Shown here one piece after another: positions 11,840-22,874 of a stretch of DNA of 64,000 nucleotides (positions are counted from its first letter, which is position 1; every line of letters begins with the position of its first letter). The notes below the pieces were generated by a model. It worked only from the letters and a program-made list of their open reading frames with translations. It had not been told where the DNA came from and did not search any database. The DNA is from Spizellomyces punctatus DAOM BR117 (lineage: Eukaryota; Chytridiomycota; Chytridiomycetes; Spizellomycetales; Spizellomycetaceae), in contig NW_015971539.1 of NCBI RefSeq assembly GCF_000182565.1, positions 1-64,000 on the forward strand. The letters run 5' to 3'. The position numbers and the translations under genes were made by a program.

Positions 11840-13434
11840 TCACTTTGCACGCTGACTTTTCATTTTCCAAACCGCAATCGCAATTACAGAAGAGCCCACT
11901 ACAGCACTCCCAATCAAAGTCCACACACTCGGTTGGACTCCCCACAAGGCCCACTCGGCCAAGAACGCCACAACGACTTGGACATAATTCATACTGCTTG
12001 CCCGTCCGGCTGTTTCGATGTGTAAGGCTTTTGAAAGATAGATTTGACCAAAGAATGCAGAGCTTGAGACGAGGACGAGGTACATGTAAGTTAGCGGGTC
12101 TTGTGGGAGGATCCATGGGTGTGGGGAGGGGAGAACGAGTGCGAATAAGAGGGACAGGGGAACGGACATGAGAGAGAAAGTTGAAACAATATGCATGGGA
12201 GTCGCTCGGCCTTTGAGGCGACGAACAACAATGTAGACAAGGGCTCCAAACAAAGCACCCGTGATGGCTATGACAACTCCCAAGATGCGCGTTCCTTCGT
12301 TGGATGCGGCTACAGTTGCGGCTGCGGTTGCAGGAGTCGATGATGTGGGGTCCAAAACGGACGGATAGCCTTGAGCAAACTCGGAAGCAGTAGAAGGATC
12401 ATCCGGAATTTGTTCGGACCCGAAATCAGATGGTCCGGCTTGTAAAAGGTCATCTGGCGTAGCGTCCACGGCTGTGCGTCCAAACAAAAAGGACGGACGA
12501 GCAATGAATATGACCCCGATCATGGATAAAGCCCCAGTAATCCCGTCAATCAGCTAAAAAGTTTGACTAATGTTAGAGTTTTTCCGTGATATCGAAGTCA
12601 TGATAGATGATTACGCCGTTACCTCATAAGGTTCCTTTAGAATGAATCGAGCGAGAATGGCTGTAAAGACTGGTGACAAGAATCCAAGAACTGTTGCATC
12701 CGCCAAGTTGAGCATAGATAATGCAAACCATCCACACGTCAATCCACCAAACCCAATAACGCCTCGCAGGACCAACTACAATTCAAACATCACAGTCAAC
12801 AATCAGGCGCTACTGTTGATATCAAGCCTGCTTCACTCACCAAAAGGCGAACATCTTTGGGGCCCAGCAGCCAATCCTCATATCCCCAGCGAAGCATCCA
12901 AGCAGTTCCCATAAAGTAAACCAACACGCTTCTAAAGAAAACAATCTCCAACGTCGGCAGTTGTTCTGCAGCCTTGGTCATGGCCTTGACGCCGACAGAC
13001 ATGCAACAGAACAGGCATGCAGCGAAAAGCATGTAAAAGAGTCCCAGATTCGTTGCAACAAAGGTTTGAAAAGCAGTTTTCGGTGGCTCCAAGGAAGATG
13101 ATTTGAGAATAGTGGGGTCCTGCTCCCCACTTTTCTCCTTCTCTTCATGCAGTGTCTTGGCCGATGCATTGGGATTCACAAGCTGGTCGGTATCTCTTTC
13201 CGAAAATGCTTCCTCTCCCTCTTCTTCCTCTACTGCAGCGTCGCCTCCGCTCTCAAGTTCGCGAGCCTGGAGACCCGCTTCCTGGCTGGGCGTCCGAGGA
13301 ACATGAACAGGGGCACCACCGGGTTTGCGATAGATTCTTGACTGCTTGAGATTGCCAATGCTACCGCGGGGTGTGCCTGCCGTGTCAAGGAGATCGAGTT
13401 GGGATATGACGACAAGGTCGGCGGTTGAGTCCAT
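11840..13434 (-). CDS. EamA/DMT superfamily transporter
   Basis: Membrane carrier of the drug/metabolite transporter group; the substrate is unknown. Three exons (12841-13434, 12623-12775, 11840-12553) give 486 residues. The first 130 or so residues are a hydrophilic, acidic cytosolic tail (VEEEEGEEAF and a Lys/Glu-rich stretch). The transporter follows with about ten spans, including LGLFYMLFAACLFCCMSVGVK, the conserved second-span segment LEIVFFRSVLVYFMG, a VLRGVIGFGGLTCGWFAL span, then LADATVLGFLSPVFTAI and ALSMIGVIFIARPSFLF. A Thr/Ala-rich loop of about 75 residues separates the two EamA halves, and the second half ends QVVVAFLAEWALWGVQPSVWT. The length and the inner loop are typical of fungal members. 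Confidence 0.9.
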
Positions 13435-14192
13435 CTTGTTTTTGACTGACTTTAGTCTTTTGACGTTTGTTGGATTAAATGGCTCGTCCCAAGCTGTGTG
13501 TCAAATGGAATATCGTGAGGGAACAAAATGGGATATTTAACAGTAGTTTCTATAGCCCACATTTGACATCCACCCATGTCTGTCCAGAAATCTGTTTACA
13601 TGCGCTACATTAGAAATTCTTTTTTCATTGGTGATGTGATTCCACGGATGACCCCTAAAACGTCCCTATTATTCACCATTGCTGGAAGGTAAGCAACGGC
13701 GATTTCAACTTGCCGGCAGATTCTAATACTAGTTAGTTTCCTTTCTGGTTATAGGTCGGGGATTCGCTTCTAGATGTTGGAAGTTTCCTCCATTTCTTTG
13801 ATTTTGTCTTTGCTGCTTAAAGAAGCCCCAAGATATCAACAAGACACTAAAGTCCAAGATAGAATCGATGCGAAATGTGGGTCTCTACAATCTAGTGTTT
13901 TGTCGCATTTCGTGTTGCACGGGGATATCGCCTACTTTACTGTTATTTGCTTCGCTATTGAAGATCAGCAATGCATCCGAGTCACGCCAAAAGTCGCTAT
14001 CTCAGCAGATACAATAACCACTTTGCACTGTGCCTAGTGTTTGAAAAGCGTACTGTCAAATGTTTCTTTATATTTACGATATCCAATTTTCAACCCAACA
14101 TTTTTCCCCAACCAAACGCAAAGATATATACAACAAACACAATAAACTGTTTGTACAATAAAAAACGATGCGAATCAAACAAGCTCCCACTT
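13435..14192. other. Intergenic region 5' of the DMT transporter
   Basis: Holds the promoter side of the DMT transporter and the 3' side of the small proline-rich gene. Open frames at 13774-14037 and 13971-14303 are AT-rich, without family resemblance. No RNA gene is seen. Confidence 0.4.
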
Positions 14193-14690
14193 CTACTCAA
14201 ACGCGCCTTCTCTGCATACACCCCACTCGCAAGCTCTCATTTCATCCTCGACACGGCCCTCCTCTTCAACACGGATGCTAATTCTTGCTCCCCGGTTGTT
14301 TAACCACGGGTAAGGAGGATTCGGAACGGGAACGTCAAACTCAATTGGAGAAGCACCTTCGGCGGCTGGTGCAATGCCAGATACTGGAGGAGCAATAGAA
14401 GCCAACACGTCAAGTGGGTTGACAACTCGGGGGCCACGACGTGGGTAAGAAGGTTTCGTTTCAAACGACGGTGCTTGAATAATCGTGTCTGGTCTCCGTG
14501 AGGGAATGCTTGGAAGGGAGTCAATGGGGTGAACGGAATGATCCCCTGGTATTTGCTGATAGGGCGCTTCCATGTAGGAAGGACTGGGTGAAGCAATGGT
14601 GGCAAGCATTTTGGATGTAGTGCCGGGTATCAAGCTGGAGGTAGAAATGACAGGGCGATAGGATGACAGCTGCGAGAATCTCGTCCGCAT
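14193..14690 (-). CDS. Hypothetical 165-residue proline-rich protein with mitochondrial-like N-terminus
   Basis: A single open frame from ATG 14690 to the stop at 14193. I chose this ATG rather than an upstream one at 14798 because a TATA-like box lies 51 bases before it, inside the longer frame. The start MRTRFSQLSSYRPVIS is basic, hydroxylated and free of acids, as in mitochondrial presequences. The middle is rich in Pro, Ser and Ile, with PSYPRRGPRVVNPLDVLA, and the tail is acidic and Glu/Arg-rich. I recognise no family. The even spread of Pro and the sensible start and promoter spacing support a real small gene. Confidence 0.5.
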   Translation of the reverse strand: MRTRFSQLSSYRPVISTSSLIPGTTSKMLATIASPSPSYMEAPYQQIPGDHSVHPIDSLPSIPSRRPDTIIQAPSFETKPSYPRRGPRVVNPLDVLASIAPPVSGIAPAAEGASPIEFDVPVPNPPYPWLNNRGARISIRVEEEGRVEDEMRACEWGVCREGAFE

Positions 14691-14740
14691 TGATAAACAA
14701 AAGAGCAGCTCAAGATGGAAATTGATGCAAGAAGACCTCC

Positions 14741-14748
14741 TTTTATAT
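14741..14748 (-). promoter_or_regulatory. TATA-like box of the small proline-rich gene
   Basis: The minus strand reads ATATAAAA about 51 bases upstream of the chosen ATG at 14690, a usual distance for a compact fungal promoter. Confidence 0.45.
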
Positions 14749-15366
14749 GGCCCCCCAGAGGAAAATAAAAAACGTGACAATAAACAAGGCCAAACCAAAG
14801 CAAGTGTTGAGCAATTCCCCTTGTAAGTCCCTTGTGTTTACGTCATTTACACTCATGATTAGAATGAGCATTCATTCCAATTCCAACGCATTCCATGGAA
14901 TTTACATGAAGAAAGCCTCAAAAGAATAATCACATTCATATGCATTAAATGACATTTCTACTCTTTGTCATGATGATATCATGAGAGACACTTTGTGTTT
15001 TTGTTTCTTCTTTGTTGTTTCTTGTTTCTCCGTGCTTGTTGTTTAAGCGCTAAGTCACTTGTCCGCACAGCAAAAGGCTCAGTTTTCCTTTGGCCATCTT
15101 GACCGCCTGGCGTGAACAGCAAGGACAAAGGAATAAAACATTTGCACAAGCAATTTAAAAAACATTTGGGAAAATGGATACGTGAAAAGAATAAATTCCT
15201 CCTCTTTGATGCATAACGACAAAAAAAAAGCTATCAACTATCTAAATCAACAAAGCCTTGTAAATGAAAAAAAGAAGGGGGGTGCATATACAAAGCTCCT
15301 TGTCCAACAAGCCAAACTACTCAAGTTGCAGACAGAGAGAACAAGGTCTACATGATTCACCTAGCC
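14749..15366. other. AT-rich intergenic region
   Basis: Low-complexity AT-rich sequence with A-runs between the small proline-rich gene and the 3' end of eIF3a. I see no gene. Confidence 0.4.
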
Positions 15367-18300
15367 CTAACGACGACTGGTACGACGGACAGTAGTGAAT
15401 CCATCATCGTGCGGTGGTTGATCAGATCCTCGCTCACGCTCACGCTCCCTCCATCTGCTGCCAGGTGCCGCCGAGGATGGTTCAACTCCGTTAGATCGCG
15501 GCTCTTCCGCTTTTGAACGCCATCCTCCTGTGCCAGGTCTCCAGGCTCCAGAACGTTCCTCACGGGCAGGTTCGCGGGGGGCATCACGGGCAACATCGCG
15601 AAGAGTATCACGTAGGGGTGCTTGATCCTCCCCTGCCTTTTGTCGCCACGAGCCACCACCAGGTCTCCAAGTTCCCGGACGCTCTTCTCGAGGAGGCTCT
15701 TCGCTGCGAGGAGCTTCCGGGCGCCGCCACGCGTCAGGCTCTTCTCTCCTTGCCTCCTCACGAGCTCGCCATCCTCCTCCTCCAGACTCTTGGCGACGTA
15801 CCGGTGGGACGTACTTGCCTCCCGTGGCACCGCCTGCGGCAGAGACGGGTACTGGTGCAGGCGCAGGTTCACGTCTGCGCCATTCAGACTCTGCGGGTCG
15901 CGTAGGCGGAGCTCGCAGTTGCTCCCTTTCCCGTGCAAGGCGCTCTTCAATAGCTTGCTCGCGTTCCCGAGTCTTTTGCGCAACCTCCTCCAATTTTCTA
16001 ACGGATTATAATCAGATGAGTTTAACCTATTCTTGTTCTCAGACACGGTTGCAATTACTAGGTACCTGAGGCGCTCGGCTTCAGCTGCATGCTGGGCTTC
16101 CTGTCGAGCTGCTCTTTCTTCTGCTTCTCGAGCTTCCTCTGTAAAAGCGATACGCTTCGATATAAATAATCCGAGGCACTATCAAGGGCAACCTGTCCGG
16201 TTCTTACCTTCGGCGCGGATCCTGGCCAGCTCTTCTTGGCGGATCCTCTCCTGTTCTTCGTGTTCACGACGGCGCAGTTCTTCTTCCTTACGCTGCTTGT
16301 ACTCTTCAATCCTCCGCTGTTTAGCTTCAGCGAGTCGCGCCTCGGCATCGGCACGGATGGCTTCGTACTCGGCGTTCCGCTCGGCAGACATGCGCTCCTT
16401 CAGAGAACGGTAATCATCCAACATGCGGAGCATGCGGGATTTCTGCTGCATGGCTTCCTGGTGCTGAACTTTGGCCGCCTCGCGCTTTGCCTTAATGAGA
16501 ACCTTGTAGGAGGCCATGTCGGTGACCTTTTGTTCCTCGTAGTCCTTGTCAAAGAGAGGAATTTCCTCCTTGCGGTAGGCACGCTCAATGTGATCAAACT
16601 TCTTGCCAATGGCCTTCAGCTTATTCTGCATTTCGCGCTTCTCCTTTTCAAGTTGCTCAATTTGGATTTGTCTGAGACGGGTAGTGTCCAGAGTTTCGAG
16701 CTCCTCCTGTTTGACCTTCACATTCTTATCCTTGAGATCCTCCGCAAGCTTGGCGGCGAGCTTGGCAGCCTCCTGTTTTTGAATCTCCAAACGATGTTGA
16801 AGTAAACGGTCCTGCTCACGCTTCTTAGATTCCTCCTCCTGCCTAATTTTCTCCGCCTCTCTCTCCTTCTCGAGACGCTCTTTCCTAGCCTCCTGCTCGG
16901 CCTTTTCCTGTGACGCCATCCCATTGATAAGTATCAATCGTACTTTCTAATCGATGACTTTAACTTACTTTAGCCATCAGTTCATTCTCACGAAGCTCCT
17001 TCTTTTTCTCAATGAGCAAGCGCCTCTGCGCGGTCTGACGACGCTCTTCCTCGAGACGTTCAACGGCCTCCGCGAACGCTCGCGCCTTGGCTTCTTTCTT
17101 AACCTGAACCACGCGCTCTTCTGGAGGTAGAGTCTGCGACGTCATGCCAATCAAAGCAACGGCAGTGTGAAGGCGTTTTGCGAGACGCGTAAGTTGGGTA
17201 CGCATTTGCTCAGATGGGAGTGACTACAGAAAATACTCTCAATAAAAGGGCCAGGCAAGGGAGTCCAGTGTGCACTGCTTACCTGCAGTTGAGGTCCTTC
17301 AGAAATTGTTCCCCTTGAAGCCGCAAAGACATCTGTCTCAAAGGTAAGGGTCTGCGACTGATGATTGACACGAATAGATAGCTCGCCCTTTTTGCAGCCG
17401 TTCATGATAAATTTCTCAATGTGGTGAGCGCTGTAGCTAAAAGGTTCGGGGAACGACGCCAATTTGACCACCGAGTCAATTTTGATCGTGGTGTAGACTT
17501 GCGACAACTAATGCGCACATAGAGATAACATTAGTTCCAGTCAACCTATTAATACATAAACGCTGTACCAACCTGCTGTAAAAGGCGGGTCAGAATGACT
17601 TGGTGCAAAGGCTCCACGTATGTTGCCAGATCCTTGTCTTCCTGGAGCTTGGGCAGAAGATGCGCAATCTTTTTGGTGATCGACAGTGGGTGAAACTGAA
17701 CTTCCAAAATCTGGTAGAGTTCTTTCAGCTCGGGACGCACACGAGCGAAGACGGATTTGCTGAGGGCTTCCTTCAACAGAATTTCACGAGTGGGAGTCCG
17801 GGAGACACGAAGGAGATTCGCCAGGCGTGCTGTCTTTGGCTTGTTCTCGTCGCCATCCATGTACACACCGCGAGTCTTTGAGGTTGTAATAATGGGGATG
17901 GCAAGCGCAGACATCAGCACAATGGAGGCCATTCGTTCGTGTTCCTCCTCGCTCAAGTTCTTGTTCTGGCGCACGGTGCCGTAGTACTTATTCCATGCAG
18001 CGGCGTGGAACATGTAGTTCTCCCCTACCATGAAAATTCTGGCAAGCTTTTCGTAGTAGTTCGCCATCATGAAGGGCTTTGGCGGCTTCTTCGACATTGC
18101 CAACAGGTTGTGGATGTCCTCCACAGACCGGAATGCCTCTTGCCACAATTGAAGCTCTGTAGCTGCGTTCAACTGCACAAAGCGAGTGTCCAAATGGCGT
18201 TGGAGGGTATCAGGGTCATTCAAGTTGATAGCATGAGCCTGGTGAGCGTATTTGGCGGCAGTAGCCAGGTGCTGGCGAAGGAGCTCGCACAGCCGACGGA

Positions 18301-19030
18301 ACTCAGTTTTGCGCGTGTACTTTAAGCAAAACTGGAAGGCCTGGTTGGCCACCGATTGGTATAAAATCTCCAAGCGGGCATTGTTCCTCAGAATGTCCAG
18401 CGCTGTTCGGTAGGCCTCCCACAAGAACTTTAACCAAGGAGTCACCACCTCTCTGTCCGTACGGTCCTTGTCCACTTCAGCACTGACAGTGCTTAAAATG
18501 ATAGACTCCGGAGTCTCAGAGGCTTCCAGATCTTCAACAGAATCCAATGTAATCTTCTCGGCTTTGGCTTGTGCATCGGCCACCTTAGCCTCAGACAGCT
18601 CAATGAATCGCTTGATCACTTGCTACATACGCGACAGTCGTTAGTTCTTGCTGAACTATTATTCTGATGCTAACAATAACAACAAACCTCAATGCTCGCC
18701 ACCGTAATGTTTTGAGAAATGTTCTTATACTGGTGAAGACCCTCCTTGGCAGTCTTTCCCTTGCGAAGGTTAACACAAAGCTCGACAAACTTTAGCATAA
18801 TCGGCTCAAGAGTCCCCAAAGGAGTAGACCTTGACCGTTTCGACATGACAATTTCATGAAGAAGGGTCAATGCCGACGCAGGCTGGGACACTGCAATAAG
18901 GTCTACAAAAGAAGTCACAATTGTCAGCAGAGCTCCCAGGATTTCGATTACCTTGCCCAAACAAAGGATGGTCCTACACACCTTCAGCCCGCTTGAGAGC
19001 ATTCTCGGGCCTGTTGTAGAATCGCGACAT
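15367..19030 (-). CDS. TIF32: Eukaryotic translation initiation factor 3 subunit A
   Basis: The largest scaffold subunit of eIF3, which binds the 40S ribosome. Eight exons (18982-19030, 18688-18902, 17573-18622, 17283-17507, 16969-17223, 16208-16907, 16066-16138, 15367-15997) sum to 3,198 nt, 1,065 residues, with all phases closing. The N-terminus is the family start [16 protein letters not shown]. Helical repeats follow ([32 protein letters not shown], about 18700-18830), then the PCI part ([21 protein letters not shown], about 17690-17750). After that come about 350 residues of charged single helix ([20 protein letters not shown]) and a C-terminal Arg/Trp/Gly-rich region with repeated EERxGxWRPG units near 15530-15690. 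The final exon resembles the C-terminal repeats of animal eIF3a and is longer than in baker's yeast. Confidence 0.96.
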
Positions 19031-19501
19031 GATTGCGCAAAAGGCCTCTTTCCTCCCCCGGTCACAGAAAGAGAAAAGAAGCTAGAGAAGCGTGGGTAAC
19101 CTCTGTCAAAGGCGGAGACAGGGGATACCGAGGTCGATGAAGGGGTTGAGGCGTAACCGGTGACCTCTAATGTAGCAGATGCTCCTCCGTTGAACAGGAG
19201 GGATGTGACGGATCCGCAAGGTGCTGTTGGCAGAACCCTCACCAGCTCGACAAGGGAAGAAAACCGGCTACGCGCAACAGTGGCACAGCCATCTTGAAAT
19301 CATGTGACTGTGAGTTGGCCTTCACCACAAAGTTAAACCACATCACGGTGGATTTGGGAACTTGGAAGATAAATCAAGGCAAATCAACATTTATATTAAT
19401 AGCCATCTGAGCAATACCATCCTTGTCAAGATACATATCCACCCTCCAATAACCTAAATCCTAGCCCAAAAAACAACATCATATAGCATTGAACGGAAGG
19501 C

Positions 19502-20684
19502 TTAAACAGACAAACCTCGGGAAACAATAGCTGCAAAATGCTTTCCCTGGTGAACACCAATATCAAGTTCCTTCTGAGATGGTTGACGAGATCCGTCACC
19601 GCCTGCAATGGTGCCAGCACCATAAGGACTACCCCCAACGACCTCAGTATTGTCATGCAGAATGGGAGTTGTGTACCCTGGGGGTATTGACAAAGTCATT
19701 CGTTAATCACTAGAGTATGAAGAGGTACCGTCACATACATACCTATGGGCACGTATAAGATGCCATGATGCGCAAAGTGTGGAAGGAAAGAAAAGGCTGT
19801 GGTTTCCTGTCCTCCATGCTGTGTCGCAGTTGAAAAAAAGAGACCGCCGTATTTTCCTAGTTGTATTGGTACGAAGTTGAGGAAATGAGAACCTGATACC
19901 ATTTAAATCCTTCCTGGACGACATACCAATCAAAGCCCCCTTTTGCCAAAGGTGCCCAGTTCCATCCCAGAATGTCTTGATCTGAGCGGGTTGGGTGCCA
20001 TATCGCGTACTAGCAGAGACAAGTGTTACTTCAAACCCAAAGAGCGCTTTACGTATGCCGAACTTACGGAATTCCAAACAAGAGGCCGTCCGCTTCCACC
20101 ATTTGCTCTGGCTCAATGATTGGGATGTCCTCGAATTCCGTACTTGCATGCATCTTCTCTAATACTTCTTTGGACAACGTCTCTCTGACACGCCAGAGCT
20201 TTGCTTCAGCTCCACCTTCCTCCAGCCCCTTCAGGATTGCATCCGCAAGCTTCTTGACATGTCCCCAGTTCGAATGGATAATCACGTAAATCTTGGGCTT
20301 CCGTGCAGGACTTGGTTTTGCAGGAGCCGCTACTTGATCTGTCGGTGGGCTCGATTTGAGGGCATCTGCATCTGCACTAGCATCGCCCGTTGCAGTGGCA
20401 GCACCTGTTGCGGTTTCGGCCTTTACCTCAGGCGCAACAGGTAGCGCCTTTTCCACGGCTGGTGCAGACGACACAGGTCCAACGGTAGAATCATGAGGAG
20501 CTGTTGCCTTTTGCGCGTCCGTCGCAGGACCTGCAGCCTCAGACGTTGGCGCATTCGATGCAGGTGTACTAGGCGCACCCGGAGCTGGCGTGGTGACCGC
20601 ACTGCCTTGAGCGTCCGCACTTGTTTCTGCTGATCTGCGCTTGGTCTTTGCCTTTTTCAGAGTTTTACTGATTTTCCCGCCCAT
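19502..20684 (-). CDS. WrbA-type NAD(P)H:quinone oxidoreductase (flavodoxin-like) with N-myristoylation signal and long linker
   Basis: FMN enzyme that reduces quinones by two electrons, in the family of bacterial WrbA and yeast Pst2/Rfs1/Ycp4. Four exons (20068-20684, 19927-20009, 19743-19856, 19502-19677) give 329 residues. The flavodoxin part starts at about residue 128 ([18 protein letters not shown]) and includes [18 protein letters not shown], the hallmark [12 protein letters not shown] and [20 protein letters not shown]. Before it lie about 125 residues rich in Ala, Pro, Thr and Ser. The very N-terminus [17 protein letters not shown] has Gly2 and Ser6 as in N-myristoylated proteins, followed by a basic cluster, which suggests tethering to the inner face of a membrane. 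Yeast Ycp4 is also membrane-associated. The tether is inference; the enzyme family is secure. Confidence 0.93.
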
Positions 20685-21480
20685 ATTTCAACTAGTGTTC
20701 GTTTTTCGTCAAATATGTGGTGGGCCTCGGTGTCGACAATGTTATGTTTGCCACTTGAGAAAAGACAGCAAGGTCATCAGCACCGTATGAGCATTTATAT
20801 CTGGGCAGCAATCAGCAAGGCGAGTTTGTCTCCTCCTTTAAAGCGAAAATCGCCGTTTCCCCCGTGTAATTTTCAAATAGACTCAAGTTATCTTTACTCA
20901 TCTTGCGCGTGCTGGCTTCGAGCGCGACCGCGCAAATGAGTCGATCGAATGACGGATTGTGCATTAGTCAGCAATTCGGGAAGGTGCACACGTGATTACC
21001 AGTTGGGATTTGGTGCGCATTGGAGTTCTTGTGGTCTTGTAGAGCGATGTGAGACAATGTCACCAAGTGGAGAACAGTGCCGGAATCAGAGGATGTCGCC
21101 TTTCGGATTGGTTTCTTAGGAAGCGGAACGAGGTATTCTGAATCTACGTACGGAACGAGTACGAAATGAGTACGAAACGAGGCTAGAACACTTGAACATT
21201 GAAGTCCAGTCTGGCGCTATGAGTAGATAGGTATTGATCACATATCGCCAGCAAATTAAGGAATAGAATACTTATTTTGATGGGAAAATCGGTCGAAAGC
21301 GTTACTACAGTTGGCTGCGTTTATTGCAGTCATGCATATCCAGAAACTTTTGAGCATGAGGCCGAAAAGCCACGCTTTGTCATGGCTTGTTCAATGTGGT
21401 TGATCACCTGATACGACGGCTTAGTAGCAATGACCAACCTTAACCTCACACAGTTCCTTGTCGATCCCCACATTTGAACA
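20685..21480. other. Divergent intergenic region (WrbA-like / GRINL1A-like genes)
   Basis: About 800 bases shared by two divergent genes. Near 21140-21180 the sequence ACGGAACGAGTACGAAATGAGTACGAAACGAG holds three close copies of GTACGAAA/C-GAG, a possible short direct-repeat binding site. No gene is evident. Confidence 0.35.
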
Positions 21481-22547
21481 ATGGCCGAAAACCCAAGCGC
21501 CGTCCGCGGGACCCTTCCCGAGTGGCAGATAAATACTGACCTACGCCCTCCGAGCCGCTTTTCTTCTCCCAAAAGATCTGCGCCCAACGTGAACTTCATG
21601 CGACAACGCAAGGATCACAAACACAACCTTCAAACCATCCGCGATCCAGCAGAGCTGAGGGCCCTTCTTGCACGTACAGAAGATACGCTGAAGGACAGGT
21701 GTGAACCTGAGTACAAGGCTACAGTGCTTGGAAGGTTTTCGGTGGCAAAAGCGCCTTACACTGTGATGCTGTAGTGCCTTGATATCGGGTCTGTCGGATA
21801 AGGGCGAGAAATTGCGGCTCACTGCCGAGGCAATAAAAGCTCGTCTGAAAGAGATTGATGCTACTATGGAGCGTGGAGCGAACAACCAATTGAGTAATCC
21901 GCAGCGCAGCCCTCAAGGACAAGATGCGGACGCTGAAGACGAAGAAAACGATGTGGAACTAACCAACATGGAGAACCAGATGAGAAGGATGAGCATTCCA
22001 TCAGATACTGGTGACAGAGAAATACATGAATTAGAGGAGAAGATGGGAGAACTACACGTGCGAAATGCCGCGGAAGGTTCTCCAGCTAGAAATGGAACAC
22101 AGGGCCGACATCATCAATCACCATCAAAAGCTCACGCAAAGTCCCCAGGAGCGGTAGGCATCCTCTTGGGATTGGTATTCCACATCTACTGAGCCCTGCA
22201 ATCCGTCACACAGAACAGTAAAGTAAGAGCGCTGCCGCTTGAAGAAGTGGTCCAGTTGGAAGATGAGCGACAGAAGCAGATCGAGGTATACCCATGATCC
22301 ATAGCGTCAGCGTGTTGCAACCAAACTCTGACCGGTAGCCCTGGATCTATTAGAGAGCGCGAATTCAAGAGGCCAAAGAACGCCTCGCAAAATCATCTGC
22401 TGTTCGGTTTTCAACCAAACCAATGTATAGTCATACCCATGTTGTACACCGGACCCTGCCCCAGTTTGCAACTCACGTGGTATTTTCCTTAGGCATACAG
22501 ATGAGGACGACGAGGAGAGCGAGGACGATGACTTTGACTTTATTTGA
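21481..22547 (+). CDS. GRINL1A/Gdown1-like protein (RNA polymerase II-associated), tentative
   Basis: A hydrophilic protein in four or five exons: 21481-21698, from 21775 to about 22158, a part starting near 22218, one near 22355-22425, and a last exon from about 22493 to TGA 22545-22547. The key segment spans the first intron: a leucine-rich helix (LRALLARTEDTLKDS) followed by ALISGLSDKGEKLRLTAEAIKARLKEIDA. This resembles the L..R...L.N...I..LPDKG.K repeat of animal GRINL1A/Gdown1, which binds RNA polymerase II. The middle is acidic and disordered, then a helix (LPLEEVVQLEDERQKQIE) and a very acidic C-terminus ending DDDFDFI. The family call rests on one short motif, so another coiled-coil nuclear protein is possible. 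Confidence 0.55.
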
Positions 22548-22874
22548 TTGCCTCTTGACTATACAAGTTTTGAATTAGTACTGAATGGTACGATCAATAT
22601 CGTGTACTTGTCGAATGCACGCACAACCATGTAGCCGCTTTCCGGAGATGGGACTTGTCTTATTTATTCGATCACCATGATTGACCATTCACTACAATTG
22701 ATAATCGGAATCAGCGGATTTGATGTCCATACCCAGCTTAGATTCTGAAGAGCAATGAGGTATCCAAAGTTGTTTGACAAAAGATAAAACTATACGCCGA
22801 ATTGGTACATTTTGATCATAGCGAAAGGGTCACACAGATTGTGCATGCAAAGGCAATCCGCTCCGCCCAGAATA

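Noticed and set aside
15513-15905. Long plus-strand frames opposite eIF3a
   Set aside because: Shadows of the Arg/Trp/Gly- and Glu-rich eIF3a coding strand; they share no motif with known proteins.
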